Positions 27,631-37,335 are shown, counted from the first letter of the stretch. The stretch is DNA of 64,000 nucleotides from Pseudoalteromonas spongiae UST010723-006 (GCF_000238255.3 NZ_CP011040.1:1302001-1366000), one strand, 5' to 3'. Notes: a model not told the origin generated them from the letters alone. Translations and numbers: made by a program.

Positions 27631-27997
27631 ATTAAAATTACAACGTAACTTTTGTCACCCCTCAAATTGTAACTGAATATTTCAAGCGTAAACCATGTTA
27701 ATTTTAATAGGTTAAGTTTATGTTTTTGAATCGTTTGTGGAAGTATTCAAAGGATTGATCATATTTTTGAAACAATAAAAACATATCCATTTAATCAAAA
27801 TAGTTCGGGTGTCTTTGTTATTTGTTTACGAGGAGCCGACGACGAGTTAGCGCGATTTGGACCACCACTAAAGTGTCTATCAGGAAATGAGACAACAAAT
27901 AAAATTTTAAAGCTGAATAATGGAAGTTGGAGAGGATCAACAGCTTCAGCAATTGATCCACAATATGGTTTACAGTGTTATTAGCAATAAACGGGCA
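27631..27997. other. Intergenic region with a partial repeat
   Basis: No gene recognised. At about 27798-27830 the sequence ATCAAAATAGTTCGGGTGTCTTTGTT resembles the 3' half of a dispersed hairpin repeat also seen at 46602-46635, 59904-59934 and 60520-60552. Confidence 0.45.
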
Positions 27998-29179
27998 TTA
28001 GTCGACAATCACATGTGGCAAGTAACGGCTCATATCCTGTGTAATTGCGCTGTCATCTTCTCGAATTGAAATTCCGGCGGCTTGGTCATCCACCAGCCAA
28101 CTGCCAATAAGTGTGTGGTTTTGGCCGAATTTCGGTAGCGCATGCTTGGCTTGAAAGATAAACCCTTCTTCACCATAAGGGCCATCTGAACCTGATGAGC
28201 CGCTGATAGGATTACCTCGACTATCAACAAATGAAATATTAGCGCCTTCGCGAGAGAATATTGGTTTTTTAACCAACACATCGCATTCTTGCGCTAAGTG
28301 CAGTTCATCATCAAAAAATGCGGGTAATAAATTTGGGTGATTTGGGAACAAGCGCCATAACATTGGCAACAATGCTTTGTTAGATAAAATCGCTTTCCAT
28401 GGCGGCTCCATCCAGCGCATGTTTTGTTTGCCTAACAGGCTGCCAAACTCTTCTTGAAACATAAATTCCCAGGGGTACAGTTTAAACATCCAGTCGATAA
28501 CCTGATCATCTGAATCTGTGAAGCGGTTATCTGCATCTACACCGATTTCTTCGATGTAAACGAATTTGGTGTTTAATCCGGCGGCGATTGCGCAATCTTC
28601 CATGTATTGCACTGTGCCGCGATCTTCTTCCGAATCTTTACAGCAGGCAAAGTGTAAAGTCCTGTCGGGCGTTAAATATTCAACCTCTTTAAAACGATTA
28701 ACAAGCTTTTCTTGCAACGAGTTAAATTGGTCTGCTTTTTTTACAATTACGCCATTATCAACGTTATCAGCCAACCATAACCACTGCCAAAAAGCGGTTT
28801 CATAGACTGACGTTGGGGTATCTGCATTATTTTCGTATAGTTTTGCCGAACCATTGCCTGAATAAGCAAAGTCTAATCGGGAATACAAACTTGGGTCACC
28901 ATTGACCCATGATTGGCGAATAAAACCCCAGTGCTGCTCGGGAATACAAAAACGCTTAAGTAGCGTTTCGTCGTTAATGACCTGGCTAACAACTTCCAAG
29001 CACATCTGATGTATCTCTTCAGTCGGCTTTTCCAGGTCGTTTTCTATTTGCTTAAGATTAAATTGATAATAAGCAGACTCATCCCAATAGGTTTCCCCAT
29101 ACATGGTGTGAAATTTAAAGCCAAATTCTTCGGCTTTTCGCTGCCAGTTTGGTCGTTGCGCTATTGGGAGTCGTAGCAT
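27998..29179 (-). CDS. yjfC: Glutathionylspermidine synthase family protein
   Basis: A 393-residue ATP-grasp-type protein related to the synthetase half of glutathionylspermidine synthase and to E. coli YjfC/YgiC. Typical pieces are LDFAYSGNGSAKLYENNADTPTS, WMEPPWKAILSNKALLP, VKKPIFSREGANISFVD and a C-terminal GSWLVDDQAAGISIREDD. It lacks the amidase domain of bifunctional Gsp. The peptide-amine ligase reaction is known for the family, but YjfC's own substrate is not established. ATG 29179 is chosen: it follows the yjfM stop by one base and the sequence starts like the family. Last gene of the yjf operon. Confidence 0.85.
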   Translation of the reverse strand: MLRLPIAQRPNWQRKAEEFGFKFHTMYGETYWDESAYYQFNLKQIENDLEKPTEEIHQMCLEVVSQVINDETLLKRFCIPEQHWGFIRQSWVNGDPSLYSRLDFAYSGNGSAKLYENNADTPTSVYETAFWQWLWLADNVDNGVIVKKADQFNSLQEKLVNRFKEVEYLTPDRTLHFACCKDSEEDRGTVQYMEDCAIAAGLNTKFVYIEEIGVDADNRFTDSDDQVIDWMFKLYPWEFMFQEEFGSLLGKQNMRWMEPPWKAILSNKALLPMLWRLFPNHPNLLPAFFDDELHLAQECDVLVKKPIFSREGANISFVDSRGNPISGSSGSDGPYGEEGFIFQAKHALPKFGQNHTLIGSWLVDDQAAGISIREDDSAITQDMSRYLPHVIVD

Positions 29180-29180
29180 A

Positions 29181-29807
29181 TTAGCCGCCCCAACCGCGAG
29201 AAGAAGACTTACCACCGCCCCAGTTAGACTTAGCAGATGCCTGAGCGCCAAACCCGCCTCGCGATATCGTTCGTGTTACCGCCGGTTTTGGTTTGGTTAC
29301 AGAGCTAGGCACTTTATAGCTGCTTTTACCTGCACTACCTAAAATGGTGCCATCCGCTGTCATTATTTTTTGACGATGTTTAGAGCCACTTTTTTGATAG
29401 GTGTATACTGGGTTATAACGGCGTCGATGTTTATGCTCAAACGCATCACCTACTTCATCAATTATCTCAGCTACAATGTAACCGGTAATAAACGGCGTAA
29501 AAAACCCTGAGCTGGATTGCTGACACTGACCAAAGTCAGCTTCACATAAATATTGGTGCTGGTAACGTGGTCCGGTGCGTTCAGCTTCTGCCAAGGCTTC
29601 TTGGTAAGCAGCTTGACATTGTTCAACCGACAATTCAGTTTGGTCAACACAATCATCAACCGATGACACTACTTTAACACGTTCCTGTGGTTCACCTGAG
29701 CATCCTGCAAGCGCCGCTGCAACACCAACAGAAAGTGGTGCAAGGCTGAATTTTCGTACTTTTTTTCGCAGCAATGATAAGTCAATATGTCTGGTCTTTT
29801 TCATCAT
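29181..29807 (-). CDS. yjfM: DUF1190 family lipoprotein-like protein YjfM
   Basis: A 208-residue protein beginning with a basic region and a hydrophobic stretch ending AAALAGC, a likely lipobox. The DUF1190 pattern is clear: DDCVDQTELSVEQCQAAYQEAL, then YLCEADFGQCQ and a Gly/Ser-rich C-terminus ending SSRGWGG. Membrane or periplasmic. It lies between yjfL and yjfC, as in E. coli. Two ATGs stand in tandem (29807, 29804) behind GGGAGG; spacing slightly favours the second. Confidence 0.85.
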   Translation of the reverse strand: MMKKTRHIDLSLLRKKVRKFSLAPLSVGVAAALAGCSGEPQERVKVVSSVDDCVDQTELSVEQCQAAYQEALAEAERTGPRYQHQYLCEADFGQCQQSSSGFFTPFITGYIVAEIIDEVGDAFEHKHRRRYNPVYTYQKSGSKHRQKIMTADGTILGSAGKSSYKVPSSVTKPKPAVTRTISRGGFGAQASAKSNWGGGKSSSRGWGG

Positions 29808-29817
29808 GACCTCCCTA

Positions 29818-30234
29818 TTAATATGTCATGCTTGCAGCGTTTAATAAGCCTACGGCAATATTGGTCGAAGCGAGAATAACACCAGCACTGATTTCGTTAT
29901 CTTCAATACGTTTGACGATTTTTGGCATAAATGCAAAACGCACAATTGCAAACGCGAGCAATTGCGCAATTAACGCGATACCGCCCCAAATTGCAAAGTC
30001 TAAAATGCCACCAGAGTTGCTTACCGCGCCAGCGAGTGCCAAAGCAAAACCCACTACCGCACCACCAAAGCCAATGGCAGCCGCTGCGTTTTTGTCTTCT
30101 TTGATGAGTTTCCATTCATCGTGTGGCGTTACAAAAGCAAACAGTATTTTGAACACAAAAAGTAATATCAAGCTTATGCCAAACGACATTGCAAAATTAG
30201 TGACACCGGCGATCAGATCATAACCGTTTTCCAT
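29818..30234 (-). CDS. yjfL: DUF350 family membrane protein YjfL
   Basis: A 138-residue inner-membrane protein with four membrane segments. FAFVTPHDEWKLIKEDKNAAAAIGFGGAVVGFALALAGA and a second, internally similar half (ISAGVILASTNIAVGLLNAASMTY) mark it as DUF350/YjfL. Function unknown. Spaced 10 bp from yjfM and 12 bp from yjfK. Confidence 0.88.
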   Translation of the reverse strand: MENGYDLIAGVTNFAMSFGISLILLFVFKILFAFVTPHDEWKLIKEDKNAAAAIGFGGAVVGFALALAGAVSNSGGILDFAIWGGIALIAQLLAFAIVRFAFMPKIVKRIEDNEISAGVILASTNIAVGLLNAASMTY

Positions 30235-30246
30235 TATTGGACTCCT

Positions 30247-30891
30247 TTATCCATGTATTGTTATTTGAGAAGAGCTTAACGTTATGCCAGTGCTAATTAC
30301 CAAACACCGTGAGAGATTGCCTGACGATTCAAGCGATTCTTCTGCTGAAAGAAATAGCGACTCGGTTGTGCCATCGCTTAATTCACGTTCAAACAGCATG
30401 GTGAATTGGTCTGTTTCACTGGGTTGAGATTTACCATCGAAGGTTTTTTCGGCCATATGAACAGGGTTGTGATAATCGCCCATTGAGGTCCATACGCGAT
30501 TGTATTCGTGCCCATCCAATGTATAGGTAGGCGTGCCAATTTGTTGGTTAAGTAGTTTTTCCCACTGTGCTTGGTTTTGAATATCCAAGGTATCGAAGTA
30601 GTAAAACAACTTCACATCAACCACATTCTCGGCTGTTGGTTGGCCTTCACAAATTACTTGAAGCCATGCTTCATCATCTGTGTAAAACCGAAAAAGATAG
30701 GTGCCATCCATATCGACTTTACCAACAGCCTGAATAATCTGGGTGGCGGCAAAATCACCTATTACGAGCTCATCAAGTATCAGCTTAATCGCGAGTTTAT
30801 CTATTTCAAAACTCGCTCCGAGTCGCAAGCCCATTATTTCTGGCGTTGAGATGGTCGCTTTTGGTTTGTCTTTTTTGAAGAAATTGAACAT
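30247..30891 (-). CDS. yjfK: DUF2491 family protein YjfK
   Basis: A 214-residue soluble protein matching YjfK (DUF2491): it starts MFNFFKKDKPK, then LRLGASFEIDKLAIKL, a middle YLFRFYTDDEAWLQVICEG, and RVWTSMGDYHNPVHMAEKTF in the expected order. ATG 30891 with AAGGA upstream replaces the TTG one codon earlier. First gene after the hairpin that separates it from yjfJ. Function unknown. Confidence 0.87.
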   Translation of the reverse strand: MFNFFKKDKPKATISTPEIMGLRLGASFEIDKLAIKLILDELVIGDFAATQIIQAVGKVDMDGTYLFRFYTDDEAWLQVICEGQPTAENVVDVKLFYYFDTLDIQNQAQWEKLLNQQIGTPTYTLDGHEYNRVWTSMGDYHNPVHMAEKTFDGKSQPSETDQFTMLFERELSDGTTESLFLSAEESLESSGNLSRCLVISTGITLSSSQITIHG

Positions 30892-30977
30892 CAATGTTCC
30901 TTAACTTTGCTTCATAGGTTGCTAACGTTACATGTGGGCTAACCAGTTGTCTACAGTGATGTTTACTGTTTAAAAAC

Positions 30978-31008
30978 TAAAAAAGAGATAACTAAGTTAT
31001 CTCTTTTT
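30978..31008. terminator. Strong bidirectional hairpin inside the yjf operon
   Basis: AAAAAGAGATAACT followed after one base by its exact complement AGTTATCTCTTTTT. It has T-runs on both strands and lies between yjfJ and yjfK, so it should reduce or regulate readthrough into yjfKLMC. Confidence 0.8.
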
Positions 31009-31022
31009 AAATTGGTTACTCA

Positions 31023-31718
31023 CTAACCTGCGTTTTTCTTCGCTAGCAGCTGTGCAAGTTTATCCTGACCCGATGTTTGACCACCCGGCGTTACACCTGC
31101 TGCTTTTAATTTTTCGTCAAGACTGCTGCCAGATTCATCAGCCGCGCGCTCTTCAGCGGCTTCTAATTCAGCTGCTCGCATCGCTTGCTTTTGCTTAACA
31201 CGTTCAAGGCTATCTAGTGCAGTTTTTACTTTGCTATTAGCACCAACATGATGGGTAGATGCTGCTGCTTGCGCCTTTTGCACTGACTCAGTCGCTTTTA
31301 CCTGATCGATTTGCTGCTCCATGCGTCGTACATTTGTTTTCGCTTTAGCAATGTTGTCCTTCAGGGTTTTCTCTGACTTTTCGAAACCATCAAGAATCGA
31401 TTGTTCCGTTGCCATTTGGCTTTCTAAATCAGCAACGCGTTCTGCACATTCTACCGCAAGTTCCATATTACCTGATTCACTTGCAGACACGGCATGCTCT
31501 GAGTATTTATCGATATCTGCCTGAAATGCAGCAACCTTGTTCGAGGTTAATTTACGTTTTGCCATGATGCTAGTTAGGCTTTGATCTGAACGTCTTAACT
31601 CTTCTTTCGCTTCGCGAAGTTCTTGCTCTAAAATTCGGATGGCTTGCGTATCTGCGGCCGCTTCAAGCCCTTCATTTGTTGCGCCTACTAGCGCAGTCCA
31701 TAATTTTTTAAGACTCAT
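31023..31718 (-). CDS. yjfJ: PspA/IM30 family protein YjfJ
   Basis: A 231-residue, almost wholly helical protein of the PspA/IM30 (ESCRT-III-like) family, here the YjfJ branch. The N-terminus MSLKKLWTALVGATNEGLEAAADTQAIRILEQELREAKEEL and the long coiled coil to about residue 180 are typical. Expected to polymerise on the inner face of the cytoplasmic membrane. It follows yjfI by 11 bp and precedes the yjfJ-K hairpin. Confidence 0.88.
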   Translation of the reverse strand: MSLKKLWTALVGATNEGLEAAADTQAIRILEQELREAKEELRRSDQSLTSIMAKRKLTSNKVAAFQADIDKYSEHAVSASESGNMELAVECAERVADLESQMATEQSILDGFEKSEKTLKDNIAKAKTNVRRMEQQIDQVKATESVQKAQAAASTHHVGANSKVKTALDSLERVKQKQAMRAAELEAAEERAADESGSSLDEKLKAAGVTPGGQTSGQDKLAQLLAKKNAG

Positions 31719-31729
31719 GTGACTTGCTC

Positions 31730-32119
31730 CTAATTGATATAATCTTCATACAGTTCAAGGAATTCTGGAATATTGGCAAACAAAGACTCAATTTCCTCAA
31801 CAAGCACTGAATCTTTACTGTCAACAGACAACGCACCAAACGCCACGTAATATTCTTGCCCAGATATCGAACTAATACCTACAGTAGAAAGTGGAACCAA
31901 CTGATGACTTTTTAAAATCAGTTCATTCAGTCCTGAAGTATCTGTAACGCTACTTACCGGAAACAACACACTTTCAGCCACTACCTGTGTTTCACCCGCA
32001 TAAACAAACACATCAATTCCTTCATCGTTTGAAATGCTTACACAGTCACCTTCTTGTTCAACAACCCAATCTGGATGTGTTGAAAACACCGTTTTCAGTT
32101 GTTCGGTATTAAAAGCCAT
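31730..32119 (-). CDS. yjfI: DUF2170 family protein YjfI
   Basis: A 129-residue acidic cytosolic protein of the DUF2170/YjfI family: MAFNTEQLKTVFSTHPDW at the start, then GIDVFVYAGETQVVAESVLFPVSSV and YYVAFGALSVDSKDSVLVEEI. First gene of the yjfIJKLMC operon. ATG 32119 is preferred because GGAG precedes it by six bases; longer frames upstream lack an RBS. Confidence 0.85.
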   Translation of the reverse strand: MAFNTEQLKTVFSTHPDWVVEQEGDCVSISNDEGIDVFVYAGETQVVAESVLFPVSSVTDTSGLNELILKSHQLVPLSTVGISSISGQEYYVAFGALSVDSKDSVLVEEIESLFANIPEFLELYEDYIN

Positions 32120-32370
32120 TTTGATCTCCATATTTCTATTGGTATTTAAATTAATGTCACATATAACTAACACTTGCAAGTTTTATATTGCACTAATTAT
32201 TATTTTGTTACACTTAAAATGTATTTGTGTTATATCAATACAGGTAACTTTTAGCATTTAATATGCCTAGCCCTGTTTGCATTCAGTATTACGCTGTAGC
32301 AATACCGGTTCGCAATATAGGCTATTTATCTAATACATTGGCGTGAATGTAAACTACTTAGGTATTTTTT

Positions 32371-32661
32371 ATGGATCAACAAACGAGTATTCAAAATAAT
32401 CTAGCCCTTGCCCCTTACGGGGAGGCGTTTTCACGCTTTTTAAGCATGAAGCTAAAACAAAAAAAGGTTACGTATCCACAGCTAGCAGAACTGCTTGAAC
32501 AAAAAGGTATTGTTCTAACCCCCGGCAACCTGCGCAACAAAGTGTCTAACAGACTAATGCCAACGAGCCTATTTCTTATCATTCTTGAAGTATTAAATGT
32601 AAAAGGCGACATTTTGTCTGAAATTCTTACCATGGCAAAAGAAATAGAAGACGAAGTGTAA
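32371..32661 (+). CDS. DUF6471 family small protein
   Basis: A 96-residue helical protein. AFSRFLSMKLKQKKVTYPQLAELLEQKGIVLTPGNLRNKVSNRL has the layout of DUF6471 and looks like a divergent helix-turn-helix, so DNA binding is possible but not shown. AGG lies 9 bases before the ATG. Stands alone between the yjf and ars operons. Confidence 0.7.
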   Translation: MDQQTSIQNNLALAPYGEAFSRFLSMKLKQKKVTYPQLAELLEQKGIVLTPGNLRNKVSNRLMPTSLFLIILEVLNVKGDILSEILTMAKEIEDEV

Positions 32662-32939
32662 GCGCACTTAGCGTAGGTTGGCAGAATGCCATTTTCTTTG
32701 TATTAGCATTAAAAACCAAAGATGCCAGCCCCTTTTTTCACAGTTCATAGTCCTCAGTGCTTCCTTAAACTTATAGGTTTTCAATCGAATAGCAGGGTAA
32801 CTTAACTAGCTTGCTAGTCGATTTATAACAATTCGAGCCAGTGAAGAATAAATCACAGATTAAGCTAAATAATTAGAACCCACCTTTTTCTTACTATCAA
32901 AAATTACATATCAATCAAACCCAAAGTTGCATAACAAAT
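32662..32939. other. Intergenic region upstream of the ars operon
   Basis: No gene recognised. AT content rises toward the ars promoter at its right end. Confidence 0.4.
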
Positions 32940-32969
32940 AAACATATGCGAATATTTACATATATGTTT
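32940..32969. promoter_or_regulatory. Putative ArsR operator palindrome
   Basis: Inverted arms AAACATAT and ATATGTTT flank a 14-bp AT-rich centre, 20-49 bp upstream of the arsR start. It overlaps the only plausible promoter position, as expected for autorepression. Confidence 0.45.
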
Positions 32970-32988
32970 TTTCATATATATAAATACT

Positions 32989-33324
32989 ATGGATCCACTT
33001 CAATTTTACAAATGCCTAGCAGACGATACCCGTTTGCATATCTTATTGTTATTAACGCAGGTTGAAAAAGCGTGTGTTTGCGACTTTATAAGCGCACTTG
33101 AGTTAGATCAGCCAAAAATATCACGTCATCTAGCATCTCTAAGAAAATGCGGTTTGTTACGGGATGAACGACGGGGAAAATGGGTTTACTACCAAATACA
33201 CAATGAACTGCCTAATTGGGCAAAGCAGGTACTTACTCTCAGTGCAGCCAATAATAAACCCTATTTTCAAAATACATTAACTCGCCTTAAGTCCGCTCAA
33301 ACGGACGCGAACACTTGCAAGTAG
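32989..33324 (+). CDS. arsR: Arsenite-responsive ArsR family repressor
   Basis: A 111-residue winged-helix repressor. Cys29 and Cys31 in KACVCDF match the arsenite-binding Cys pair of E. coli-type ArsR (in helix 3). [20 protein letters not shown] is the recognition helix and [11 protein letters not shown] the wing. First gene of an arsR-acr3-arsC operon. There is no clear Shine-Dalgarno before the ATG. Confidence 0.93.
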   Translation: MDPLQFYKCLADDTRLHILLLLTQVEKACVCDFISALELDQPKISRHLASLRKCGLLRDERRGKWVYYQIHNELPNWAKQVLTLSAANNKPYFQNTLTRLKSAQTDANTCK

Positions 33325-33337
33325 TCAGGAGCATATT

Positions 33338-34357
33338 ATGGGATTATTTGAACGCTACTTATCGGTTTGGGTAGCACTGGCAATTGTCATCGGAATTGCT
33401 GCAGGTAGCTTTCTACCTGATCTATTTACTGTGATAGCTGGTTTAGAGTTTGCACATGTGAACATTGTGATTGCGGTACTCATTTGGTTAATGATTTACC
33501 CTATGATGGTGCAAGTCGATTTTTCAGCGATTAAAGACGTCGGCAAAAAGCCAAAAGGCCTAGTGTTAACATTAATCGTAAACTGGCTTATTAAACCGTT
33601 TAGCATGGCGTTTCTTGGTTGGTTATTTTTTAAAATATTTTTTGTCAGTTGGGTAGACCCACAAACCGCTAATGAATATATCGCCGGTATGATTTTGCTC
33701 GGTGTTGCACCGTGCACAGCAATGGTATTTGTTTGGAGCCAACTAACTAAAGGCGATGCCAATTACACTTTGGTACAAGTATCAGTAAATGATTTGATTA
33801 TGATATTTGCTTTTGCCCCACTCGCTGGATTTTTACTCGGCGTGACGGATGTTACCGTCCCTTGGGATACGCTTGTTTTATCAGTATTGCTGTATGTTGT
33901 TATTCCCTTACTCGCGGGCGTTTTTACCCGTAAATTACTAGACAAAAAAGACAACCACACTCAGCTCAACCACTATATTAGTAAGCTAAAGCCTTGGTCA
34001 ATTATGGGGCTACTTTCCACCGTGGTATTGCTGTTTGGTTTTCAATCGCAAACCATTTTAGGCAACCCAGTGGCAATTGTATTAATTGCAATTCCCTTAT
34101 TGCTCCAAACGTATGGGATCTTTGCATTTGCCTATTTACTCGCGAAAAAAATGAAATTACCCCACAACGTAGCAGCTCCTGCTTGCATGATTGGCACCTC
34201 AAACTTTTTCGAACTTGCCGTGGCTGTGGCTATTTCCTTATTTGGCCTGCATTCAGGTGCAGCATTAGCAACTGTCGTTGGCGTATTGGTAGAAGTGCCT
34301 GTAATGCTGTCTTTGGTTGCATTTGCCAATAAAACCCGGTATTGGTTTAAGGAGTAA
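33338..34357 (+). CDS. acr3: Arsenite efflux transporter, Acr3 type
   Basis: A 339-residue transporter with about ten membrane segments. The Acr3 signature [19 protein letters not shown] holds the conserved Cys needed for arsenite transport, and [18 protein letters not shown] is the second conserved region. It exports As(III) across the inner membrane using the proton motive force. AGGAG precedes the ATG; 13 bp after arsR. Confidence 0.95.
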   Translation: MGLFERYLSVWVALAIVIGIAAGSFLPDLFTVIAGLEFAHVNIVIAVLIWLMIYPMMVQVDFSAIKDVGKKPKGLVLTLIVNWLIKPFSMAFLGWLFFKIFFVSWVDPQTANEYIAGMILLGVAPCTAMVFVWSQLTKGDANYTLVQVSVNDLIMIFAFAPLAGFLLGVTDVTVPWDTLVLSVLLYVVIPLLAGVFTRKLLDKKDNHTQLNHYISKLKPWSIMGLLSTVVLLFGFQSQTILGNPVAIVLIAIPLLLQTYGIFAFAYLLAKKMKLPHNVAAPACMIGTSNFFELAVAVAISLFGLHSGAALATVVGVLVEVPVMLSLVAFANKTRYWFKE

Positions 34358-34359
34358 CT

Positions 34360-34791
34360 ATGATTGTTATTCATCACAACCCCGAGTGTGGTACATCGCG
34401 AAATGTGCTGCGTTTTATTCGAGAGTCTGGCTATACCCCTGTGGTGATTGAATATTTAAAAGAAGGCTGGACACGGCCACAGCTTTTAGCACTATTAGCG
34501 GCAACAGGGTTAACCCCTCGCCAATTACTACGTGAAACCAAGTCGCCAGCCAAGGCGCTAGGACTGCTAGAGAATGGTGTATCTGATCAACACATTCTAG
34601 AACATATGCTAAAGCACCCCATTTTAGTTAACAGGCCAATTGTTGCGACAAAAAATGGCGTGAAGCTCTGTCGCCCTAGTGAAACTGTGTTTGATTTACT
34701 TGATCGGCTACCTAAAGGGCCGTTAACCAAAGAAGATGGTGAACTTGTAATAGACAAAAACGGTAAGCGAGTGACGCTCATAGACATATAA
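34360..34791 (+). CDS. arsC: Arsenate reductase, glutaredoxin-dependent
   Basis: A 143-residue ArsC of the E. coli R773 type. HHNPECGTSRN contains the catalytic Cys10; RPIVATKNGVKLCRPSE carries the conserved Arg. It reduces arsenate to arsenite with glutathione and glutaredoxin, feeding Acr3. The start lies three bases after the acr3 stop, so translation is probably coupled. Confidence 0.95.
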   Translation: MIVIHHNPECGTSRNVLRFIRESGYTPVVIEYLKEGWTRPQLLALLAATGLTPRQLLRETKSPAKALGLLENGVSDQHILEHMLKHPILVNRPIVATKNGVKLCRPSETVFDLLDRLPKGPLTKEDGELVIDKNGKRVTLIDI

Positions 34792-34929
34792 TCGTTTCGT
34801 TTAAAACATCTAATTTATTGTCTAATTAGTTTATTTTAAGTAACGGATAGCCATATATTACTCATTTATCTGGATACCAAAACGAGCTTTCTAGATCATC
34901 ACGGTGTGTTAGAAGTAATTAAAAAATAG

Positions 34930-34962
34930 TAAAAATAAGAACCTAGCAATCGCTAGGTTCTT
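34930..34962 (-). terminator. Terminator of the AraC/GyrI regulator gene
   Basis: AAGAACCTAGC, loop AATC, GCTAGGTTCTT; on the minus strand followed by ATTTTTACTATTTTTT. Confidence 0.8.
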
Positions 34963-34966
34963 AGTG

Positions 34967-35833
34967 TTAAGCCGTTAAACAGTATATACGGGTTAATAGC
35001 TGCTGTGGCGGTGTGTTCTTCGCATCATTTAAATATTCTTCAAACGGTGGAAAGTCCTTAAGCTGGTAATTGCTCTGAGGCAAATATTCACCAAACAGCC
35101 AATCATAAGGCTTTTCTAGTTCAGGGTAGTCGCCTTCAAATAATAGTGAAACAGCTTTGGATGAGGGTATATTTAACAGTTCAAACTGATGCTCTTCAGG
35201 TAGTTGAGTTACATCAACTGAGATACATGCCTTCGCGCTGAGTTTATCTTGTTCAACCGTTTTTGGATCATCATAATAAATGCCAAAAAAGCGTGTATTT
35301 TCATTAATAAGACCGAGCTTACTCGCCATCACAGACAGCTTTTCAAACGCTTGGCCTATTTTCATGTAGTCACCTTTGTGCTCAACGCCAATTAAGCTCA
35401 TGGCAGGCACAGTGTGTTGTTCAACTTGATACATAATGGTGTACTCCTTGTTAGACTTGGGATAGAGCAGGGTTACCCTTTCTTCAACGCGCGTTATTCG
35501 GTATTGATGGGGTGTTTCACCATAGTGTTTACTAAACGCACGGTTAAATGCTTCAACACTGCCATAACCAACCTGTTTCGCAATTTGTTGCTGGGTTAAG
35601 TTGCTCCGCAATAAAAGCGCCGCAGCCTTCAATAACCTCATTCTCCGCACTGTTACATTGATCGTTTCACCTGCAAATTCACGGTAAATACGATGAAAGT
35701 GATAATTCGACATACAGGCAACATCCGCTAGGGCATTGACGTCCAATTCTCCATCGACATGTTCATAGATATAGTCAATGACATTAAGCAACCGATGCTC
35801 ATACTGATTTTTAGTTACGTGTTTATGCTTCAT
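34967..35833 (-). CDS. AraC family regulator with GyrI-like effector domain
   Basis: A 288-residue regulator. Residues about 10-110 form the two HTH motifs of AraC/XylS (LDVNALADVACMSNYHFHRIYREFAGE and LTQQQIAKQVGYGSVEAFNRAFSKHYGETPHQYR). From about 130 to the end is a GyrI-like small-molecule-binding domain (VPAMSLIGVEHKGDYMKIGQAFEKL, then FGIYYDDP). Proteins of this layout (Rob/SoxS-related, YdeE-like) often sense amphipathic compounds and drugs. ATG 35833 is chosen over GTG 35842; neither has a strong RBS. Confidence 0.88.
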   Translation of the reverse strand: MKHKHVTKNQYEHRLLNVIDYIYEHVDGELDVNALADVACMSNYHFHRIYREFAGETINVTVRRMRLLKAAALLLRSNLTQQQIAKQVGYGSVEAFNRAFSKHYGETPHQYRITRVEERVTLLYPKSNKEYTIMYQVEQHTVPAMSLIGVEHKGDYMKIGQAFEKLSVMASKLGLINENTRFFGIYYDDPKTVEQDKLSAKACISVDVTQLPEEHQFELLNIPSSKAVSLLFEGDYPELEKPYDWLFGEYLPQSNYQLKDFPPFEEYLNDAKNTPPQQLLTRIYCLTA

Positions 35834-36032
35834 TATTTTCACTTTAAGTGCGTTGATTCAGTTAACTGACCGCGACAAACAAAGAGTACTTGATGTTAAA
35901 TTGATAATGTTTGCGAACTTTAAGATTCACTCGATAAGACTACAGCCCATTGTTTTAGCCTCTAAACATAAAACAAAATGGGCTTTTCGTCTTGTACAGT
36001 TAAAGATTGGGTTCTATTGATTGCAATCTTCA

Positions 36033-37214
36033 TCAAATTTCAGATGCGTTAGGTTCAGTAATAAGCTGTTTTCTGTATGCACTTGGTGTATTCCCAACGT
36101 GCTTTTTAAATGCTTGATTAAACGTGGAGCGAGAATTAAACCCTACTTCAAATGCAACCTCTAAAATAGTGTGTTCAGATCGCTCAATAGATTTGCATGC
36201 CGCTTTAATTCGCCAACTGTTAATAAAATCATAAAAGCCGATATTCATGGCTGTGTTTAGCACTTGAGAAATCCTAATTTCAGCTATTCCAGTTAAATCA
36301 GACAGTTTCCTTAAGGTAAGGTTAGGATCCTTGTAAAAGCCATCAGCCATGGCTGCGTTCAGTTTGTTTTTGATTCGTTCAATATCGCTTTCTTGCATTG
36401 GCGAGTTTTGATATTTCCCTTGCTGTTTATCAGCACAAAGTAGCGCTCGCTCTGACTCAACTTCACTTTTGTAGATAGGGCCTTGAGTGATTGATAGTAC
36501 GCCAACGATCACAAGCCAAAACAGCTCAAAAGTTAAGAATAAGATATTATGCCATCCTTCTTCTGAGAGCCGCTCGGGTAAAAATATGCGGATCGTTGAT
36601 ACAGCGAACGCAATACACAAGGCGATAATTGACCAGCGGATCCATGATAAATCGCGATTATCGATATTAGAAAAATAACTTTTTATAGTATTGAGATGTT
36701 GAGCTAACAACTTAACGATGGCGATAACGTAGCAAAGCGAAAACGGCAATAACAACAATAAAACAATGGTTGGCCCTAAAGTTGTTAAACCTAAATGCTC
36801 TAACGTACCTGATGGAGCAGATAAGCGGGCGAGTTTAATATCGCTATCGAGCACAAAATAAGGTACACACACCAAGAAACTTACGATAAACCCAATACCA
36901 TGCTTTACATTTGCCAATAAACGGTTGTTATAACTAGGATCTGTTAACCCTTTTACATACAGATAAAAACTAGGAGCGATTAAATATAAAATAGGCAGAT
37001 ATGCGTTGGTTAATATGGGTGCTACTTGCCATACACCAAAATGCCAAAACCATTCATCAAGAATATTTGCGATGTTCGCACCATAAAATAGTCCCAAATA
37101 ACGGACTGATGTCACCCGTTCTTTGAGCCACAAATGCGCAAGAATGAATAGACATACGCCAAAAGATGCACCTACAAGCAAAATTTGAATAGCACTTTCT
37201 AGTTTTAATTCCAC
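36033..37214 (-). CDS. Membrane-anchored AraC family regulator
   Basis: A 393-residue protein with seven predicted N-terminal membrane segments (to about residue 250), a linker, and a C-terminal AraC DNA-binding domain (LTLRKLSDLTGIAEIRISQVL, then HTILEVAFEVGFNSRSTFNQAFKKHVGNTPSAYRK). It should transmit a signal from the membrane to DNA. GTG 37214 is chosen as start because AAGGA stands seven bases before it. Divergent from the lipoprotein S41 peptidase at 37336, its most likely target. Confidence 0.85.
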   Translation of the reverse strand: MELKLESAIQILLVGASFGVCLFILAHLWLKERVTSVRYLGLFYGANIANILDEWFWHFGVWQVAPILTNAYLPILYLIAPSFYLYVKGLTDPSYNNRLLANVKHGIGFIVSFLVCVPYFVLDSDIKLARLSAPSGTLEHLGLTTLGPTIVLLLLLPFSLCYVIAIVKLLAQHLNTIKSYFSNIDNRDLSWIRWSIIALCIAFAVSTIRIFLPERLSEEGWHNILFLTFELFWLVIVGVLSITQGPIYKSEVESERALLCADKQQGKYQNSPMQESDIERIKNKLNAAMADGFYKDPNLTLRKLSDLTGIAEIRISQVLNTAMNIGFYDFINSWRIKAACKSIERSEHTILEVAFEVGFNSRSTFNQAFKKHVGNTPSAYRKQLITEPNASEI

Positions 37215-37335
37215 GTAAATTTCCTTGGGCACACACAAAATCGCAATAAGTAAGTTTATTTAATGTGTACTAATCAGCTTAGACGGACGAAAAAAACAAA
37301 CAAAATCATAGTATCAAGGTTCTTATGGACAATAA

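Noticed and set aside
27543..27665. N-terminal extension of the siderophore receptor
   Set aside because: It would cover the Fur box and has no RBS; the ATG at 27542 has both RBS and signal peptide.
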